The position numbers and the translations under genes were made by a program. Below, in pieces: positions 17,482-25,509 of a DNA stretch of 35,737 nucleotides. The notes beneath the pieces were generated by a model. It did no database searches. It worked only from the letters and a program-made list of their open reading frames with translations, and was not told the DNA's origin. Position 1 is the stretch's first letter. Every line of letters begins with the position of its first letter. Origin of the DNA: Leptospiraceae bacterium (GTDB taxonomy: Bacteria; Spirochaetota; Leptospiria; Leptospirales; Leptospiraceae); NCBI GenBank assembly GCA_025360185.1, contig JANYCR010000186.1, positions 1 through 35,737 of the forward strand, read 5' to 3'.

Positions 17482-18006
17482 TTGAAAGAAAGATTTGGTG
17501 TTCCAAAATCCGAAGAGGACTTGTATTCACCCTTATACAAAGTTTTTTTAATAATTAGTATTTTGACTCTATTTGTATTCGGGTGTTTTTTATTTTTAGT
17601 TCAGCAAAGAAACCAGGAACTTTTGAATGCCTATAAAGTTTTAGAGGCGCAGGGACAAAAATCTTTTTCAACCCTAACCGGCTACCATCTCGTAGTTAGC
17701 GGAAATGAGAAGCGGCATATCTACACTTACCTCGTCACTGATGAAATTGGTAAGTTACATGAAATTACCGAATTCGTCGATGACAAATCTCACCTCAGGC
17801 TACGTGTGGGAAACACAGTTGTTACCCGCCAAAAAGAATTCTTTCTTGCTGGTAAAGAAAGAATTCTTTCTCGGATTGACGGAAACAAACAAATCTTACC
17901 CAATTACAACTACTTAGAAAAAATTGCATTCTTTGGTATTGGATTTTCAATTCTAATTGGAATTTGTGGAATGATTTTAATAATTTTTAAAAAAGATTTA
18001 GAATAA
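17482..18006 (+). CDS. Two-TM protein of DUF3592-like type
   Basis: The 174-residue protein starts at TTG 17482 (AGG 8 bases upstream). A transmembrane helix at about 20-43 and another at about 150-169 flank an extracytoplasmic beta-rich loop (SFSTLTGYHLVVSGNEKRHIYTYLV...GNTVV). This resembles DUF3592 membrane proteins of unknown role. The codons for KEFFLAGKERI contain a perfect 15-bp inverted repeat (17833-17869). It lies 9 bases after the mutase stop on the same strand, probably cotranscribed without a clear functional link. Confidence 0.7.
   Translation: MKERFGVPKSEEDLYSPLYKVFLIISILTLFVFGCFLFLVQQRNQELLNAYKVLEAQGQKSFSTLTGYHLVVSGNEKRHIYTYLVTDEIGKLHEITEFVDDKSHLRLRVGNTVVTRQKEFFLAGKERILSRIDGNKQILPNYNYLEKIAFFGIGFSILIGICGMILIIFKKDLE
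17833..17869. repeat. Perfect 15-bp inverted repeat inside a coding region
   Basis: AAAGAATTCTTTCTT (17833-17847) and its exact complement at 17855-17869 are separated by 7 bases, inside the two-TM protein gene. Each arm itself contains the palindrome AAAGAATTCTTT. The mRNA would form a stable hairpin late in the gene. Confidence 0.6.
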
Positions 18007-18071
18007 TTCATTTTGACTAATTTCCAAATTTTAACCATCTGATCTTTTTATCATTCCTTTTCTCTCAAACC

Positions 18072-18626
18072 CTACTCTAGATCCTCTATCGGCTCTGTTT
18101 GTTTTACATTGATGAACTCTACTTGCGCTGGACTTTGTAAATGACGCTCGGGATCGAGATGAAATAAAATCAGCGTCATATAGGTTTGGTATCTTACAAT
18201 ATACATGTATTCGGTGAGCTGAATATATTTCAGTTCGCCCTTAATTTTCTTCATCCATTTGCTATCTTCGAAAACTCGCTTAAATTTTATCGTTGTAGGA
18301 GAAATCCCATCAATCGTCTCCTTAGTAACAGAGCGATCTCTTTTAACGACTTCCTTCTTGAAAATTCCAATTAAATTTGTATTGAGTTTATTTTTATCTT
18401 TCCCCTCTTTCTGAAGATGCTTTGGCAAATTTAAATAATAATATGTATAGAACACTTTATCCAATTCTTCATCATCTAGAGAGTTAGATTTAGGTGTTTC
18501 TTTTTCCTTTTCTTTCTCTCTTTTAACCTCGTTTGGAGGAGGAATTGTTGTTTTTACACTAACACCTCTGCTAGGACTCTGAGCGTAGACTGAAAGAGCA
18601 AATAAAAAAATAAATAAGTATTTCAT
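18072..18626 (-). CDS. Secreted protein of unknown function
   Basis: The product is exported. MKYLFIFLFALSVYAQSPSRG gives a standard signal peptide with cleavage likely after VYA. The frame also opens at ATG 18653, which adds nine residues ahead of the Lys; neither start has a clear ribosome binding site. The mature part begins with a low-complexity Pro/Lys/Glu segment (about 20-45, with KREKEKEKETPKS), followed by a 130-residue domain with TTIKFKRVFEDSKWMKKIKG. I recognise no family. It stands alone on the minus strand between the two-TM gene and the palindrome of the regulator gene. Confidence 0.68.
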   Translation of the reverse strand: MKYLFIFLFALSVYAQSPSRGVSVKTTIPPPNEVKREKEKEKETPKSNSLDDEELDKVFYTYYYLNLPKHLQKEGKDKNKLNTNLIGIFKKEVVKRDRSVTKETIDGISPTTIKFKRVFEDSKWMKKIKGELKYIQLTEYMYIVRYQTYMTLILFHLDPERHLQSPAQVEFINVKQTEPIEDLE

Positions 18627-18775
18627 GCTAATAATTATCGGAGAGTTAAACATAGATTCTTAAGTAACCAAATCTATACTTTCTTTCAATTAAAATAGAA
18701 TTTCATAAAAATATTGCCTCGATAAATTTTTTGGAGACAAAACTTTTTCTAAAAATTCCGTAACACTATTTTCAT

Positions 18776-18825
18776 AATTTTCTGTAATTTCAGTCTTGAC
18801 TGAAATTACAGAAAATTTATATATG
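18776..18825 (+). promoter_or_regulatory. Promoter inside a perfect 42-bp palindrome (operator candidate)
   Basis: The left arm (18776-18795) and right arm (18798-18817) are exact complements over 20 bases around a TT centre; the core reads TTTCAGTC-TT-GACTGAAA. TTGACT at 18796-18801 makes a consensus-like -35, with TATATG (18820-18825) or TATATA (18818-18823) as -10 at 18 or 16 bases. A dimeric repressor bound here would block the promoter. The next gene, from 18852, encodes a GbsR/MarR-type regulator, so autoregulation is likely (inference). Confidence 0.65.
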
Positions 18826-18851
18826 TAAAACCTAGAACTCATTACATTATT

Positions 18852-19358
18852 ATGAAAGCAAAAAAAAAGCAGGCACCAAAAAGTAAAAAATTTATGATAG
18901 ACCCCCAGATGATGACATTTGTAAATAAAATGGGGACGTATTACGAAAGCTTTGGACTTTCTAGAATTGGTGGACAAATGGTAGGTCTAATGCTTATAGT
19001 AGAGACTGCGATTTCTCCTGAAGATATTCAACGAATTCTAAATGTCAGTCGAAGTAGTATTTCGACAAACTTAAAAATGGTTTTACTCCATGGTGGCGTA
19101 GAAGAGGTTCATTTTCCGGGGGATCGAAAATCTTATTTTATGCTTTCTGATAGAGCAGTGGAACAGTCGATACTTCGCAAAATTAATAGTAATGATTATT
19201 TAAAAGAAGTTGTGAATGAAGGTATTGAAAATTTAAAGAAGAAAGGTAGCAAGGCAGAAAAACTTTTTACCATTCTTCAATGGATTAATCTGGACAAAGA
19301 AGTTTCTCTCGAGCTTCTGGATAAGTGGAAAAATAGAACTAATAAAAATAAAAATTAA
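18852..19358 (+). CDS. GbsR/MarR-family transcriptional regulator
   Basis: The 168-residue protein has a basic N-terminus (MKAKKKQAPKSKK), then a GbsR-type pattern: ESFGLSRIGGQMVGLMLI, the recognition-helix region SPEDIQRILNVSRSSISTNL, and the wing GGVEEVHFPGDRKSYF. GbsR-like proteins are winged-helix dimers, some sensing small ligands such as choline. The C-terminal 60 residues are helical and probably dimerise. A promoter inside a long palindrome lies directly upstream. It heads a same-strand series of lipoproteins, a TonB-dependent receptor and ExbB/ExbD/TonB, which it may control. Ligand unknown. Confidence 0.85.
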   Translation: MKAKKKQAPKSKKFMIDPQMMTFVNKMGTYYESFGLSRIGGQMVGLMLIVETAISPEDIQRILNVSRSSISTNLKMVLLHGGVEEVHFPGDRKSYFMLSDRAVEQSILRKINSNDYLKEVVNEGIENLKKKGSKAEKLFTILQWINLDKEVSLELLDKWKNRTNKNKN

Positions 19359-19370
19359 TAGGATGTAACA

Positions 19371-19742
19371 ATGATTAAACTCTTATCTATAATTCTTTGC
19401 GCTTTTTTATTAAACTGCGCATCTTCTAGTGCAGGTATCTCCACCAGTAATATTCCAATCGCAAATAAAAAATACAAAGTGATTGGTCCGGTAGAAGCAA
19501 AGAACTCATGGGTTACCTTTGATATTGCTATTCTTGCGGTAGCATTTAGTTCACCACCTATAAACGAGATGATGGATGAAATGATCCGATCCAAGGAAGC
19601 AGATGCCTTAATCAATATTCGCTACTGGCAAGACCGAACTATTTTTCTTTTTTTAACGAGAAATCGATTGGGGATAAATGCAGAAGCCGTAAAATTTACT
19701 GAAGAGCCTGCGCAAGAAATAAATGCTAAGAAAACTCGCTAA
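19371..19742 (+). CDS. Small lipoprotein, TRL-like
   Basis: The 123-residue protein has signal MIKLLSIILCAFLLNC with lipobox LLNC (C16). The mature part contains KYKVIGPVEAKNSW and a segment EADALINIRYWQDRTIF. A hydrophobic loop between these matches the general layout of TRL-like lipoproteins (a small family of unknown function), by eye only. AGGA lies upstream of ATG. The 3' end overlaps the next gene by 20 bases, indicating coupling. It is the first gene after the GbsR-type regulator. Confidence 0.72.
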   Translation: MIKLLSIILCAFLLNCASSSAGISTSNIPIANKKYKVIGPVEAKNSWVTFDIAILAVAFSSPPINEMMDEMIRSKEADALINIRYWQDRTIFLFLTRNRLGINAEAVKFTEEPAQEINAKKTR

Positions 19743-20172
19743 CATACTCATTCCATTATTTTTTTTGAATTGTTTTATGGTAATTTCTTACCCTACCAAT
19801 TTAAATCGTAGAGCGGATAATATACATATAACACCATCTGCTACAATTATTCGTTCAGAAGGATATAAAATTCTGGGAACAGAAACCGGAGAGACCTCAA
19901 CGTTTTTTCTATTCGGTTTAATTCCAATGACTAATCCGCTTAATATGGAGTATGCGCTGAGCCAGGCAGTCCAAAAAGTGGAAGGCGGTGATTCTATGGT
20001 AAATATGACTGTTTGGCATGAAACACATTATTTTTATCCTCTCGGAACAGTCTCTGTAACAAAAGTGAGAGGAGATATTATTTCATTGAAAAATGATTCG
20101 CAAGCTCCCTTGTTCGAAGAACCGGCTAACAACAAAAAACCACTGCCTTCTAAGAAAGGTTTAACAAAATAA
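19723..20172 (+). CDS. Small lipoprotein, related to the upstream one
   Basis: The 149-residue protein has signal MLRKLANILIPLFFLNC with lipobox FLNC (C17). The mature part has EGYKILGTETGETSTFFLFGLIP and WHETHYFYPLGTVSV. The layout (ilG..tGe..., a hydrophobic loop, then a strand pair) resembles its upstream neighbour and leptospiral TRL-like lipoproteins. The start lies 20 bases inside the previous gene and has no clear ribosome binding site, as expected for a coupled gene. Function unknown; possibly envelope-associated. Confidence 0.7.
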   Translation: MLRKLANILIPLFFLNCFMVISYPTNLNRRADNIHITPSATIIRSEGYKILGTETGETSTFFLFGLIPMTNPLNMEYALSQAVQKVEGGDSMVNMTVWHETHYFYPLGTVSVTKVRGDIISLKNDSQAPLFEEPANNKKPLPSKKGLTK

Positions 20173-20191
20173 GAAAGGGGGAAATTATAAT

Positions 20192-20521
20192 TTGAAACGT
20201 ATTCTTTTCATTCTAGTTTTTTTAATTTCCTGTAACGAAAAACCTGTTCCCGCGTGGGATGCACAATCGCAAATTAACGCTGCGGCAGATTTTAAAGCTA
20301 GAGAATGCAAACAAGCAGGACCACCGCAACCTCCTCTTTTAGTATTCACTGATCAAGATAGCAGAAATTTGAATTTATGCAGCGTAGCAATTACAAGAAC
20401 AAGCTGTCCATTTGCGGGGTATCCCGTCATTTGCCTCGGAATATACTACCCTAAAAAAATTAATGATATTCCCTGGTATCTCAACTTCAATAATGATCTA
20501 GCTAAAAGGCAGTTGAAATAA
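20192..20521 (+). CDS. Small Cys-containing lipoprotein
   Basis: The 109-residue protein starts at TTG 20192, with AAGGGGG about 10 bases upstream. Signal MKRILFILVFLISC has lipobox LISC (C14). Four more cysteines follow (REC, NLC, TSC, VIC), compatible with two disulfides outside the cytoplasm. No family was recognised. The stop lies 4 bases before the TonB-dependent receptor start, so the two are likely translated together. It may be a surface partner of the receptor, as lipoproteins often are for such transporters (inference). Confidence 0.7.
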   Translation: MKRILFILVFLISCNEKPVPAWDAQSQINAAADFKARECKQAGPPQPPLLVFTDQDSRNLNLCSVAITRTSCPFAGYPVICLGIYYPKKINDIPWYLNFNNDLAKRQLK

Positions 20522-20525
20522 TTCT

Positions 20526-23066
20526 ATGAAAAATTTAATAGCTCGTAAACAAAATTGGTTTCTATTTATTTTTACTTTGCTTATTCTTAGCTCAGAAATT
20601 TCAGCCGTTGCTTTTCGTGGGAGGCTTTTTAGTCGAGTCAAAAATCAAGGCGAAGCAGGATTAACCGTAGTCATCGTTACCCCTACTTCTAAAATACCCG
20701 CACAAACAGATGCAGAAGGATACTTTGACGCAGAGGTTCCAAGCCTCGGAAATTATACATTTAGAATTTTAAGACCTACTGGAATCCAAGAACTAGAAAA
20801 AGCGATTACTGCTGACGGAGAAGTTGTAACCCTTTATACAGATAAAGCACCAAAGCCTAAAGGTGGAATTGATGTAGAAGGACAAAAAGACAAAACCATT
20901 CTCTCCCGTTATAAAGTTCGTTATGATGAGATTAAACGTATGCCAGGGACATTAGGTGAGGCTCTTAACGCATTACAGACATTACCCGGAGTATTTGCCC
21001 CGCCCGCGTTTGGTGGAAATAATGGAGGTTGCTTTGGTGGAATTGTAATTCGTGGAGCCGATTGTCGCACAAACACTTATCTCTACGATGATCTCCCGAT
21101 TTACTACGCCTATCACTTTGATAGTATAAACTCGGTTATCCACAACGATTTAATTAAGACGATAGATATTTATACAGGAGCTTACCCGGCTAATTTTAAT
21201 AACGCAACCGGTGGTGTTGTCGAAATCGAATCAAACGAAGCTACCAAAAAAGCTACCGGCTCTTTTAATATGTCCTTCCTACTCGGACAGGCAATGTATC
21301 AAACACCCCTCTTCAACGGCAAAGGATACTTAGCCGCCGGTGGTAAGGTTGGTTATCTTGATAAGACTCTGGGAGCAACAGGTTTAATTCCAGATGGGAT
21401 TCGCCTTCCACAATACAATAGCTCCAATGTAAAATTCATTTATAATTTTAATTCGCAGCATCAATTATCCTTTACCTCCCTTACAGCACTCGATGGGTTT
21501 GTATTAAAAGCACCGGGTGGATTTGGTTCGAATGATCCGACTAAGGAACCGTTAGGTGCTGTAGCAGGTGCCAACATCGCGGCGGGTCAGGGATTTCGCA
21601 CAATGGGACTTCGCTATACTTGGACACCTAGCACAAAGTTTAGCAATAGGATAACACTGATTAACTACGAGCCATTTAATAACACCAACGTTCAGTTTGG
21701 TTCTCTGGAAGCAAATTTTAGAGCGAGCGCTCCTTATACTGGCGTGAGACAAGACTTAGTTTGGAATCCGGCAAACTTTTTAAAAATTGATTTGGGAACA
21801 GAGGGAAGAGTAATAAACTATAATATCACTGGTTATAGTTTCAGACAAAAAGATCCAAATAATTTTTCACCTAATCCATACAATCTTACAAATCCTGATT
21901 TCGAAAAAGCTGATATTTCCCAAAAGACAAAAACAAATTACTTTAACGCATACACTACATTTCACTTTACGTTTGGAAATTTCAAATTTGAGCCTGGATT
22001 TAGACATGACTATATAGATTACTCCAAGCAAGGAGCCAATGGTCCCCGTGCAATGGCTTCCTATAAAATAAATGGTATTCTAAAAGGCACTACTGTTTTT
22101 GGAGGTGCAGGGGATTACAACCGTTATCCATTCTTCGATCAAGCGATCTCTCGCGAATCAGGAAATCCAAATATTCAATTTGAGCGAGCACGTAAATACG
22201 GTGGAGGTATTGACCAACAAATTACAGAAGAGTGGTCTGTAAAAGGAGAAATCTTTAAACAGGAATTTTCGAATACAATTGTAAATGATCCCTATATTTC
22301 AGAGCCATATGGACTCAATCCGGATAAATACCAACGATTACAAAAACCAGTTGTAACAAACAAGGCATTAAACTATTCCAATCGCGGAACAGGCTGGTCA
22401 CATGGTTATGAGTTGTATATTAAAAAAGCAAATCGTCCGAATTCGAAAGATTGGTTTGGCTGGATTTCTTATACATGGTCTCAGTCCTTTCGAAATAATA
22501 ATATTTACAATGCTGACTACGATCCAAATAAAAATCGAATCCTAAGCGGAGACGAACAAAGATTACGCTCTCTATATCCAAATTCGAAAGAGTTAATCTT
22601 TGATAATGATGTAACCCATTTGCTAAGTGTCGTGTATGGATGGCGAATGAGCGAACAATACCAAGTAGGCGGAAGATGGTTCTATAGAACATCCACTCCT
22701 TATGTGCCCATTGTTGGTGATGACGGAGGACAATTCAAAAATCCATACAATAATCAAATTTATTGGAATCCAAGGTATTCAACCAATCCGTATTCTAACG
22801 ATTATGCAAACTCAAAAAGACAAGCTCCTTATCACCGATTCGATATTCGCATTGATAAATTCTTAAGCTATGAATGGGGGTTTGTCAATCTTTACCTCGA
22901 AATCATCAACATCTATATTCGTAAAAATGTTACAGGCGAAAACTTCGACACAACGAAGCCATTTTCCAAAACAAACCCTGTAGCGCAAAATGATTTTTTT
23001 ACTCTTCAACTTCCAAGTGGAATGCTAATCCCATTTATCAATATGGGAATGGAGGTGAGATTCTGA
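20526..23066 (+). CDS. TonB-dependent outer-membrane receptor
   Basis: The 846-residue protein imports a ligand across the outer membrane using ExbB/ExbD/TonB energy. Signal peptide about 1-28. A carboxypeptidase-regulatory-like beta domain (about 29-105) includes TDAEGYFDAEVPSLGNYTFRI. The plug (about 120-240) contains IKRMPGTLGEALNALQTLPGV, IVIRGADCRTNTYLYDDLPI and NATGGVVEIES. A C-terminal 22-strand barrel ends in GMEVRF with terminal Phe. The regulatory-like extension is common in receptors of spirochaetes and Bacteroidetes. Cys169 and Cys180 in the plug could form a disulfide. The substrate cannot be told from sequence. The next gene start overlaps its stop by one base. Confidence 0.93.
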   Translation: MKNLIARKQNWFLFIFTLLILSSEISAVAFRGRLFSRVKNQGEAGLTVVIVTPTSKIPAQTDAEGYFDAEVPSLGNYTFRILRPTGIQELEKAITADGEVVTLYTDKAPKPKGGIDVEGQKDKTILSRYKVRYDEIKRMPGTLGEALNALQTLPGVFAPPAFGGNNGGCFGGIVIRGADCRTNTYLYDDLPIYYAYHFDSINSVIHNDLIKTIDIYTGAYPANFNNATGGVVEIESNEATKKATGSFNMSFLLGQAMYQTPLFNGKGYLAAGGKVGYLDKTLGATGLIPDGIRLPQYNSSNVKFIYNFNSQHQLSFTSLTALDGFVLKAPGGFGSNDPTKEPLGAVAGANIAAGQGFRTMGLRYTWTPSTKFSNRITLINYEPFNNTNVQFGSLEANFRASAPYTGVRQDLVWNPANFLKIDLGTEGRVINYNITGYSFRQKDPNNFSPNPYNLTNPDFEKADISQKTKTNYFNAYTTFHFTFGNFKFEPGFRHDYIDYSKQGANGPRAMASYKINGILKGTTVFGGAGDYNRYPFFDQAISRESGNPNIQFERARKYGGGIDQQITEEWSVKGEIFKQEFSNTIVNDPYISEPYGLNPDKYQRLQKPVVTNKALNYSNRGTGWSHGYELYIKKANRPNSKDWFGWISYTWSQSFRNNNIYNADYDPNKNRILSGDEQRLRSLYPNSKELIFDNDVTHLLSVVYGWRMSEQYQVGGRWFYRTSTPYVPIVGDDGGQFKNPYNNQIYWNPRYSTNPYSNDYANSKRQAPYHRFDIRIDKFLSYEWGFVNLYLEIINIYIRKNVTGENFDTTKPFSKTNPVAQNDFFTLQLPSGMLIPFINMGMEVRF

Positions 23067-23551
23067 TGCTAATTAGAATTCTTTTACTCATTGCTTTTTT
23101 ATTTCAAATCTCATGCGCCCATAAAAACGAAAAAAATTACGAGGATTTATTCAGACTTCGAATTCTATTAGAGATTGCAACAAAACCTAAGCCCAATCCT
23201 GTGGCTACTTGCCAATCAACCCTAATTACAATGCAGACATGTGCAACTACGGCACCTGAATTTTCTTCTTTGACTTTAACGGAAGCAAGTTTTACTGCAA
23301 CGATTAGTGTGAATAAATATTTTACATATGCGGATTATTGTAATAATGCGATAGTAAATGATCCTTACCGAACTATGTCAGACTCATTGAAAGAATGCTA
23401 TTTCAAATGCGACACAAGTTATTGGCAAACAAGAAAAAATTTAAATATTTGCAGCACAGCCTTTCAAACAATGTTTACTGGAAATTTTGCAGATAGCGGA
23501 ACGAATTCCTGCAAAAAAAATTGCTCTAGCTCTACAAATAACACTCAATAA
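23066..23551 (+). CDS. Cys-rich lipoprotein coupled to the TonB-dependent receptor
   Basis: The 161-residue protein has signal MLIRILLLIAFLFQISC with lipobox QISC (C17). Eight further cysteines are spread over the mature part (ATCQS, QTCAT, DYCNN, KECYF, FKCDT, NICST, NSCKK, KNCSS), suggesting four disulfides. It ends in a Ser/Asn-rich tail. Its ATG shares the A of the receptor stop codon, so translation is coupled. No family was recognised. A role as surface-exposed substrate-binding partner or maturation factor of the receptor is plausible from context only. The TonB energising genes start about 110 bases downstream. Confidence 0.75.
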   Translation: MLIRILLLIAFLFQISCAHKNEKNYEDLFRLRILLEIATKPKPNPVATCQSTLITMQTCATTAPEFSSLTLTEASFTATISVNKYFTYADYCNNAIVNDPYRTMSDSLKECYFKCDTSYWQTRKNLNICSTAFQTMFTGNFADSGTNSCKKNCSSSTNNTQ

Positions 23552-23663
23552 TTAATTTGTAAAAAAATGTAATACAATAAATATGCGAAAAGAAAAAGAT
23601 AGTCAAATAGATGAAAGTGAAAACAAGGAATAATAGTTAGAATAACTTTAAAAGGAAAAAATA

Positions 23664-24269
23664 ATGGAACAGCTAGTTGACATTGGAGAAACACTCATAT
23701 TTATTTTAATGGGATTAGCCAGCATATTGGCATTAGCAGTCGGATTTGAAAGATCAGTTGTGTTTTCTAAATTTGCCAAAGGCGGAGAACTAAGTATCAA
23801 AGCAATTATTGATCGACTCAGAAAAAAAGACATAAAAGGCATTGAAGAATTTTCTCAAAATCCAGCGAACGTTTACTCACGATTTGCCGGCTTTTCAGCA
23901 GAGCATTATTCTGACGGACAAGAAGCGTTAGGCGAAATGATGGCAGGCAAAATGATTGAGGAAAGAATTCAATTAGAGCGCAGGCTCCCAATTCTATCGA
24001 CTTTAGGAAATAATGCTCCATTTTTAGGTTTACTTGGAACTGTACTTGGAGTTATCAAAGCATTTAACGGCCTCGGAACTCTTGGAAATTCCGGAGCGGA
24101 GGTAGTGATGAAAAGTATTTCGACTGCCCTACTCGCAACGGCAGCCGGTTTATTCGTAGCAATTCCAGTAGTAATGGTGAATAATTATTTTTCCAAGAAG
24201 CTAAAAGTGATTATCCAGAACTTAGAAATTATTTCAAAAGAATTTATAGCAAGTTATAGTAGAAAATAA
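23664..24269 (+). CDS. exbB: ExbB/TolQ/MotA-type proton channel protein
   Basis: The 201-residue inner-membrane protein has three transmembrane segments (about 11-29, 112-135 and 150-175). The conserved block covers LPILSTLGNNAPFLGLLGTV (108-127) and MKSISTALLATAAGLFVAIP. The ExbB pentamer with ExbD converts the proton gradient into TonB movement. AAAAGGAAAAAATAATG gives a good ribosome binding site. It is followed by exbD after a 118-base gap that contains a palindromic repeat element, and then by tonB. ExbB is preferred to TolQ because of the neighbouring receptor and tonB genes. Confidence 0.93.
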   Translation: MEQLVDIGETLIFILMGLASILALAVGFERSVVFSKFAKGGELSIKAIIDRLRKKDIKGIEEFSQNPANVYSRFAGFSAEHYSDGQEALGEMMAGKMIEERIQLERRLPILSTLGNNAPFLGLLGTVLGVIKAFNGLGTLGNSGAEVVMKSISTALLATAAGLFVAIPVVMVNNYFSKKLKVIIQNLEIISKEFIASYSRK

Positions 24270-24274
24270 ATCGC

Positions 24275-24368
24275 GACCTCTCCCCGGCTTCCAGCCCGCC
24301 CCTCTCCTAAGGGAAAGGGGCTTAGGTGTAGGAAATTTCACAGATATATGTAAAACTAGGGTGAGGTC
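24275..24368. repeat. Palindromic repeat element between exbB and exbD
   Basis: The ends GACCTCTCCCC (24275-24285) and, inverted, GACCTCACCCT (24358-24368) match at 9 of 11 positions. An inner hairpin lies at 24299-24320 (CCCCTCTCC...GGGAAAGGGG). The composition is far richer in C and G than the flanks. A related hairpin is found at 28920-28943. From memory, repeats with ends of this type are scattered through several bacterial genomes. It separates two genes that should be made in fixed ratio, so it could affect their relative expression. Confidence 0.65.
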
Positions 24369-24387
24369 AATTTAAAGGAGGCAATTT

Positions 24388-24792
24388 ATGGCAATGTCAG
24401 TACAATCAGGCGACGATGATGAAATAAGCAATATCAATATTACCCCCATGGTGGATGTAATTTTAGTATTGCTCGTAATATTTATGGTAACGGCAAATTT
24501 TTTAAAAAAAGAGTCGATTAATATCAATTTGCCCAAAGTCCAGGCGGCAGAGGCAAATGTTAAGAAGTCTACCCAACTTGCAATTACAAGAGATGGCAAG
24601 CTACTATTGGAAGGTCAAACAACTACAGAGAAAGAATTGTTCGCCAACTTAGAAAGAGAAGCAAAGTTTAGACCGAATATGCGTCTAACTCTTTCGGCAG
24701 ATGAAAATCTTTCCTACGGGACGATTACAAAGCTAATGGGAATTATCCGCAAAGCTGGAGTCACCCAGATTGCACTCTCTGTAAAAAAATAG
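24388..24792 (+). CDS. exbD: ExbD/TolR-type protein
   Basis: The 134-residue protein has a single N-terminal transmembrane helix (about 21-41) beginning NITPMVDVILVLLVIFMV. D23 matches the proton-carrying Asp of ExbD (D25 in E. coli). The periplasmic domain (about 55-134) has the ExbD alpha/beta pattern ending VTQIALSVKK. It partners ExbB and TonB. AAAGGAGG is placed 7 bases upstream of ATG, the strongest ribosome binding site in the block. tonB follows after 7 bases. Confidence 0.94.
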   Translation: MAMSVQSGDDDEISNINITPMVDVILVLLVIFMVTANFLKKESININLPKVQAAEANVKKSTQLAITRDGKLLLEGQTTTEKELFANLEREAKFRPNMRLTLSADENLSYGTITKLMGIIRKAGVTQIALSVKK

Positions 24793-24799
24793 GATTACC

Positions 24800-25426
24800 A
24801 TGAAAGAGAAGATTAAAAGAATTATAAAAAATAATTTATTCGGGACGATGTTGTTTCTTTCTATCTTCCTGCACTTTAGCGTTTATGCTGCCTATTATAT
24901 TTCGACTATCATTGAGCCTGAAGAAATTGATTCCGATAGCATTAAACAAGACGTAGACGTTAATTTTGAAGAGATTCCACCAGAGTTAATCGGTGGAACT
25001 TCAAGCCCAGCTCCCGTTGAAAAACAAGAATGGGTAGAAGGGAAAAAAGAAACAGGCGACGATCCAATTATGGAAGACATAAATGTAAACGCTGTTTCTG
25101 GAAACGGAACGGATAAGGACGGTTACCTCTTCTCCTTTAACGGTGACAAAGTCCCTACTCCCATCATTGATTTCGATTTAAAACAATTTTTCCCGGCAGC
25201 AGCGAAAGCGGCAAACATAACAGAAAAGACTGTAGTCATTCTAGTGCAAATTGATGAGACCGGCGCACTCAAAAGTGCAAAGATTGCATCCGGTAAAGCT
25301 GGATATGGTTTCGACGAAGCTGCGATTAAGATCATCAATCTCGCCCGCTTCTCTCCAGGATACGTTGCAGGCAAGCCAGTTAAAATGTCGCATCGAGTTC
25401 CAATTAATTTTACACTGGATGAATGA
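24800..25426 (+). CDS. tonB: TonB energy-transducing protein
   Basis: The 208-residue protein has a transmembrane anchor at about 14-34 and an acidic, Pro-containing periplasmic linker (about 37-105) that is shorter and less Pro-rich than in E. coli. The TonB C-terminal domain (about 125-208) reads VQIDETGALKSAKIASGKAG, GFDEAAIKIINLARFSPG and VPINFTLDE. It spans the periplasm and pulls on the receptor plug. AGGA lies 6 bases upstream of ATG. It is the third gene of the exbB-exbD-tonB set beside the receptor. Confidence 0.93.
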   Translation: MKEKIKRIIKNNLFGTMLFLSIFLHFSVYAAYYISTIIEPEEIDSDSIKQDVDVNFEEIPPELIGGTSSPAPVEKQEWVEGKKETGDDPIMEDINVNAVSGNGTDKDGYLFSFNGDKVPTPIIDFDLKQFFPAAAKAANITEKTVVILVQIDETGALKSAKIASGKAGYGFDEAAIKIINLARFSPGYVAGKPVKMSHRVPINFTLDE

Positions 25427-25454
25427 CGGGTACATACCCAATTAGCCGCTTCAA

Positions 25455-25481
25455 TAGCAAGACAAGAAAAATTGCTTGCTA
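25455..25481. terminator. Possible stem-loop after tonB
   Basis: TAGCAAG (25455-25461) pairs with CTTGCTA (25475-25481); an extra CAA/TTG pair inside leaves a small A-rich loop. It sits 28 bases after the tonB stop and ahead of the hypothetical gene at 25510. No U-tract follows on the plus strand, so it is a weak terminator or an attenuating hairpin at most. Confidence 0.3.
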
Positions 25482-25509
25482 AAAATTTCGTTTACTGGAA
25501 AGTAAAAGA

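Noticed and set aside
18690-18977. 95-residue open frame on the minus strand across the palindrome
   Set aside because: It overlaps the start of the GbsR-type gene and the 42-bp palindrome, and its composition is unlike a protein.
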